Assembly (NCBI GenBank): GCA_947594335.1
Contig: CANQEC010000362.1
Span: 1 to 6,433 of the forward strand
DNA length: 6,433 bases
Direction of reading: 5' to 3'
Origin: an uncultured Lachnospiraceae bacterium
GTDB taxonomy: Bacteria; Bacillota; Clostridia; Lachnospirales; Lachnospiraceae
Positions 4,800 to 6,433 of the stretch are shown here, one piece after another (within the stretch, counting starts at the first letter, position 1; the number at the start of each line of letters is the position of its first letter). Both the position numbers and the translations under genes were made by a program. The notes beneath the pieces are model-generated. The model was not told where the DNA came from. It saw only the letters and a program-made list of their open reading frames with translations, and did not search any database.

Positions 4800-6005
4800 T
4801 TACTTGTCATCCGCCGCCACTACGCCCGGAAGCTCCTTGCCCTCAAGGAACTCAAGGGAAGCGCCGCCGCCTGTGGAGATGTGAGACATCTTGTCGCCAA
4901 AGCCAAGCTGATTTACAGCCGCCGCGGAATCGCCGCCGCCGATGATCGTCGTCGCGTCTGTATCTGCAAGGGACTTCGCAACCGCGATCGTGCCTTTTGC
5001 AAGGATCGGGTTCTCGAACACACCCATCGGTCCGTTCCACACAACGGTCTTCGCGGACTTCACAGCCTCGGCATAGAGCTCTGCTGTTTCTGTTCCGATA
5101 TCAAGGCCCATCTGGTCAGCCGGAATCGCGTCAGCTTTCACAACGGATACTTCAATTTCTGCATCGATCGGGGACGGGAACGCCGGAGCGATCGTTGTGT
5201 CAACCGGAAGAAGCAGCTTCTTGCCAAGCTTCTCCGCCTTCTCCATCATCTCTTTGCAGTAGTCGATCTTCGTGTCGTCAACGAGAGAGGTTCCGACTTC
5301 AAGGCCCTTAGCCTTCAGGAAGGTGTAAGCCATGCCGCCGCCGATGATCAGCGTATCGCACTTCTCAAGCAGGTTGGAGATTACGTTCAGCTTGTCCGCA
5401 ACCTTCGCGCCGCCAAGGATCGCCACGAACGGGCGAACCGGATTGTTCACGGCGTTGCCAAGGAAATCGATCTCTTTCTGCATCAGATAGCCAACTGCGC
5501 AGGTATCTACAAACGATGTCACACCAACGTTGGAGCAGTGTGCGCGGTGAGCGGTACCAAACGCATCGTTTACAAAGACGTCGCACAGGGAAGCCAGCTC
5601 TTTGGAGAATGCCTCGCCGTTCTTCGTCTCCTCGACTCTGTAACGGGTATTCTGAAGAAGAATCACTTCGCCGTCCTTCATGGCCTCGACAGCAGCCTTC
5701 GCGTTCGCGCCGACAACCTCGTCGTCAGCCGCAAACTTTACTTCCTGGCCGAGCAGCTCGGAAAGGCGGACAGCAACCGGCGCGAGAGAAAGCTCCGGCT
5801 TCGGCTCTCCCTTCGGCTTGCCGAGGTGTGAGCAGAGAATGACCTTTCCGCCGTCAGCGATCAGTTTCTTAATGGTAGGAAGGGCCGCGACGAGACGGTT
5901 CTCATCCGTGATCTTTCCTTCCTTGAGCGGTACATTGAAATCACAGCGCACCAGAACTTTTTTGCCTTTTACATTGATATCATCAACAGATTTCTTGTTA
6001 AGCAT
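4800..6005 (-). CDS. pgk: Phosphoglycerate kinase
   Basis: This cytoplasmic glycolytic enzyme transfers the acyl phosphate of 1,3-bisphosphoglycerate to ADP, making 3-phosphoglycerate and ATP. The 401-residue length is typical of bacterial monomeric enzymes. The N-terminal substrate domain has RCDFNVPL (20-27), the catalytic Arg37 region ENRLVAALPTI, SHLGKPKG (59-66), NTRYR (119-123) and NDAFGTAHRAHCS (146-158). The C-terminal nucleotide domain has GGAKVADK (198-205), GGGMAYTFLKAKG (222-234), WNGPMGVFE (323-331), GGGDS (356-360) and STGGGASLEFLEGKELPGV (377-395). All expected residues are present. The start is fixed by AGGAGGAA five bases before the ATG. A hairpin lies 35-70 bases upstream, between gap and pgk, so pgk-tpiA expression depends on read-through from gap or on a promoter I could not identify clearly. 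Confidence 0.98.
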   Translation of the reverse strand: MLNKKSVDDINVKGKKVLVRCDFNVPLKEGKITDENRLVAALPTIKKLIADGGKVILCSHLGKPKGEPKPELSLAPVAVRLSELLGQEVKFAADDEVVGANAKAAVEAMKDGEVILLQNTRYRVEETKNGEAFSKELASLCDVFVNDAFGTAHRAHCSNVGVTSFVDTCAVGYLMQKEIDFLGNAVNNPVRPFVAILGGAKVADKLNVISNLLEKCDTLIIGGGMAYTFLKAKGLEVGTSLVDDTKIDYCKEMMEKAEKLGKKLLLPVDTTIAPAFPSPIDAEIEVSVVKADAIPADQMGLDIGTETAELYAEAVKSAKTVVWNGPMGVFENPILAKGTIAVAKSLADTDATTIIGGGDSAAAVNQLGFGDKMSHISTGGGASLEFLEGKELPGVVAADDK

Positions 6006-6039
6006 TGGAATTCCTCCTGATATTAATCCTTTTCCTTAC

Positions 6040-6075
6040 AAAAGAAGCCCGGCCCTTTCAGACCGGACCTCTTTT
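6040..6075 (-). terminator. Hairpin between gap and pgk, terminator or attenuator
   Basis: The arms at 6075-6061 and 6054-6040 pair over 15 bp around a 6-base loop when read as minus-strand RNA (5' arm AAAAGAGGUCCGGUC, 3' arm GGCCGGGCUUCUUUU). Three of the pairs are G.U, so on the plus strand they become A.C mismatches and the hairpin works only in the direction of the operon. The U-rich end (UUCUUUU) fits an intrinsic terminator. It leaves only 34 bases before pgk, too few for a separate promoter downstream of it. Confidence 0.7.
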
Positions 6076-6120
6076 CAGGTCATACTACTAATAGCTTAGA
6101 TCGATGAAAACCCACGACTG

Positions 6121-6433
6121 TTATGCCAGCTCTGCAAAGTATTTGATCGTACGAACCATCTGGCTTACATAGGAATTCTCGTTGTCATACCATGAAACAA
6201 CCTGTACCTGAGATGTTCCGTTTCCAAGGTTCATAACCATGGTCTGCGTAGCATCGAACAGAGAACCAAATCTCATGCCGACAACATCAGAGGAAACGAT
6301 CTCGTCCTCGGTGTATCCGAAGGACTCTGTGGTTGCTGCCTTCATAGCTGCGTTGATATCCGCTGCTGTCGGAGCGCCCTTAACAACCGCGTTCAGGATC
6401 GTGGTGGAGCCTGTCGGGGTCGGTACACGCTGA
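6121..6433 (-). CDS. gap: Glyceraldehyde-3-phosphate dehydrogenase, C-terminal part
   Basis: This is the last 103 residues of the NAD-dependent glycolytic enzyme that oxidises glyceraldehyde-3-phosphate to 1,3-bisphosphoglycerate, the substrate of the next gene product, Pgk. The gene is cut by the right edge of the window, so the catalytic Cys and the NAD-binding domain are not seen. The visible part begins QRVPTPTGSTT, the conserved phosphate-binding segment of the catalytic domain, and continues with ATTESFGYTEDEIVSSD, GMRFGSLFDATQT, the family signature SWYDNENSYVSQMVRT and a normal ending, IKYFAELA. The internal Met at 6345 is not the start, because the frame stays open and conserved to the edge. 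The order gap-pgk-tpiA is common in Bacillota. A strong hairpin follows at 6040-6075. Confidence 0.95.
   Translation of the reverse strand, partial: QRVPTPTGSTTILNAVVKGAPTAADINAAMKAATTESFGYTEDEIVSSDVVGMRFGSLFDATQTMVMNLGNGTSQVQVVSWYDNENSYVSQMVRTIKYFAELA

Noticed and set aside
4881..5831. A 316-codon plus-strand open frame
   Set aside because: It lies wholly antisense to pgk, which is complete with all its motifs; the translation is Arg/His/Leu-rich with no family resemblance.

Overview
The window looks like chromosomal DNA of a low-to-moderate G+C Gram-positive anaerobe: Bacillota, class Clostridia, most likely Lachnospiraceae. The grounds are the gap-pgk-tpi gene order, strong AGGAGG-type ribosome binding sites, TTGACA/TATAAT promoters, a secreted protein joining a YHYH-type His-rich domain to bacterial Ig-like repeats, and a DUF5688-like protein (a family I recall mainly from Lachnospiraceae). 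The assignment rests on recalled protein-family features, not on a database search.

Layout from left to right. Positions 1-356 are a divergent intergenic region. It has a minus-strand promoter (98-126) firing toward a gene beyond the left edge and a plus-strand promoter (223-251) for a 68-residue Cys-rich protein (357-563). A hairpin terminator follows at 605-647. A stand-alone 132-residue JAMM/MPN-like protein (686-1084, plus) comes next, convergent with a DUF5688-like gene (1206-2135, minus). Upstream of that gene on the same strand is dut, a trimeric dUTPase (2225-2683), with its own near-consensus promoter (2750-2778). Next is a secreted YHYH/Big_2 protein with an acidic tyrosine-aspartate tail (2828-3736, minus), again with a clear extended -10 promoter (3769-3796).

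The right third is the lower-glycolysis cluster on the minus strand, in transcription order gap (only the 3' end is present, 6121-6433), pgk (4800-6005) and tpiA (4002-4751). A G.U-rich hairpin lies between gap and pgk and a nested inverted repeat follows tpiA. These three enzymes interconvert triose phosphates, oxidise glyceraldehyde-3-phosphate and make ATP by substrate-level phosphorylation.

I see no CRISPR array, tRNA, rRNA, insertion sequence or recognisable defence cluster. The least ordinary items are the orphan JAMM-like protein, the Cys-rich small protein, the (Tyr-Asp-Asp) tail of the secreted protein, repeated CCGGA-type elements in the divergent leader, and the strand-asymmetric hairpin between gap and pgk.
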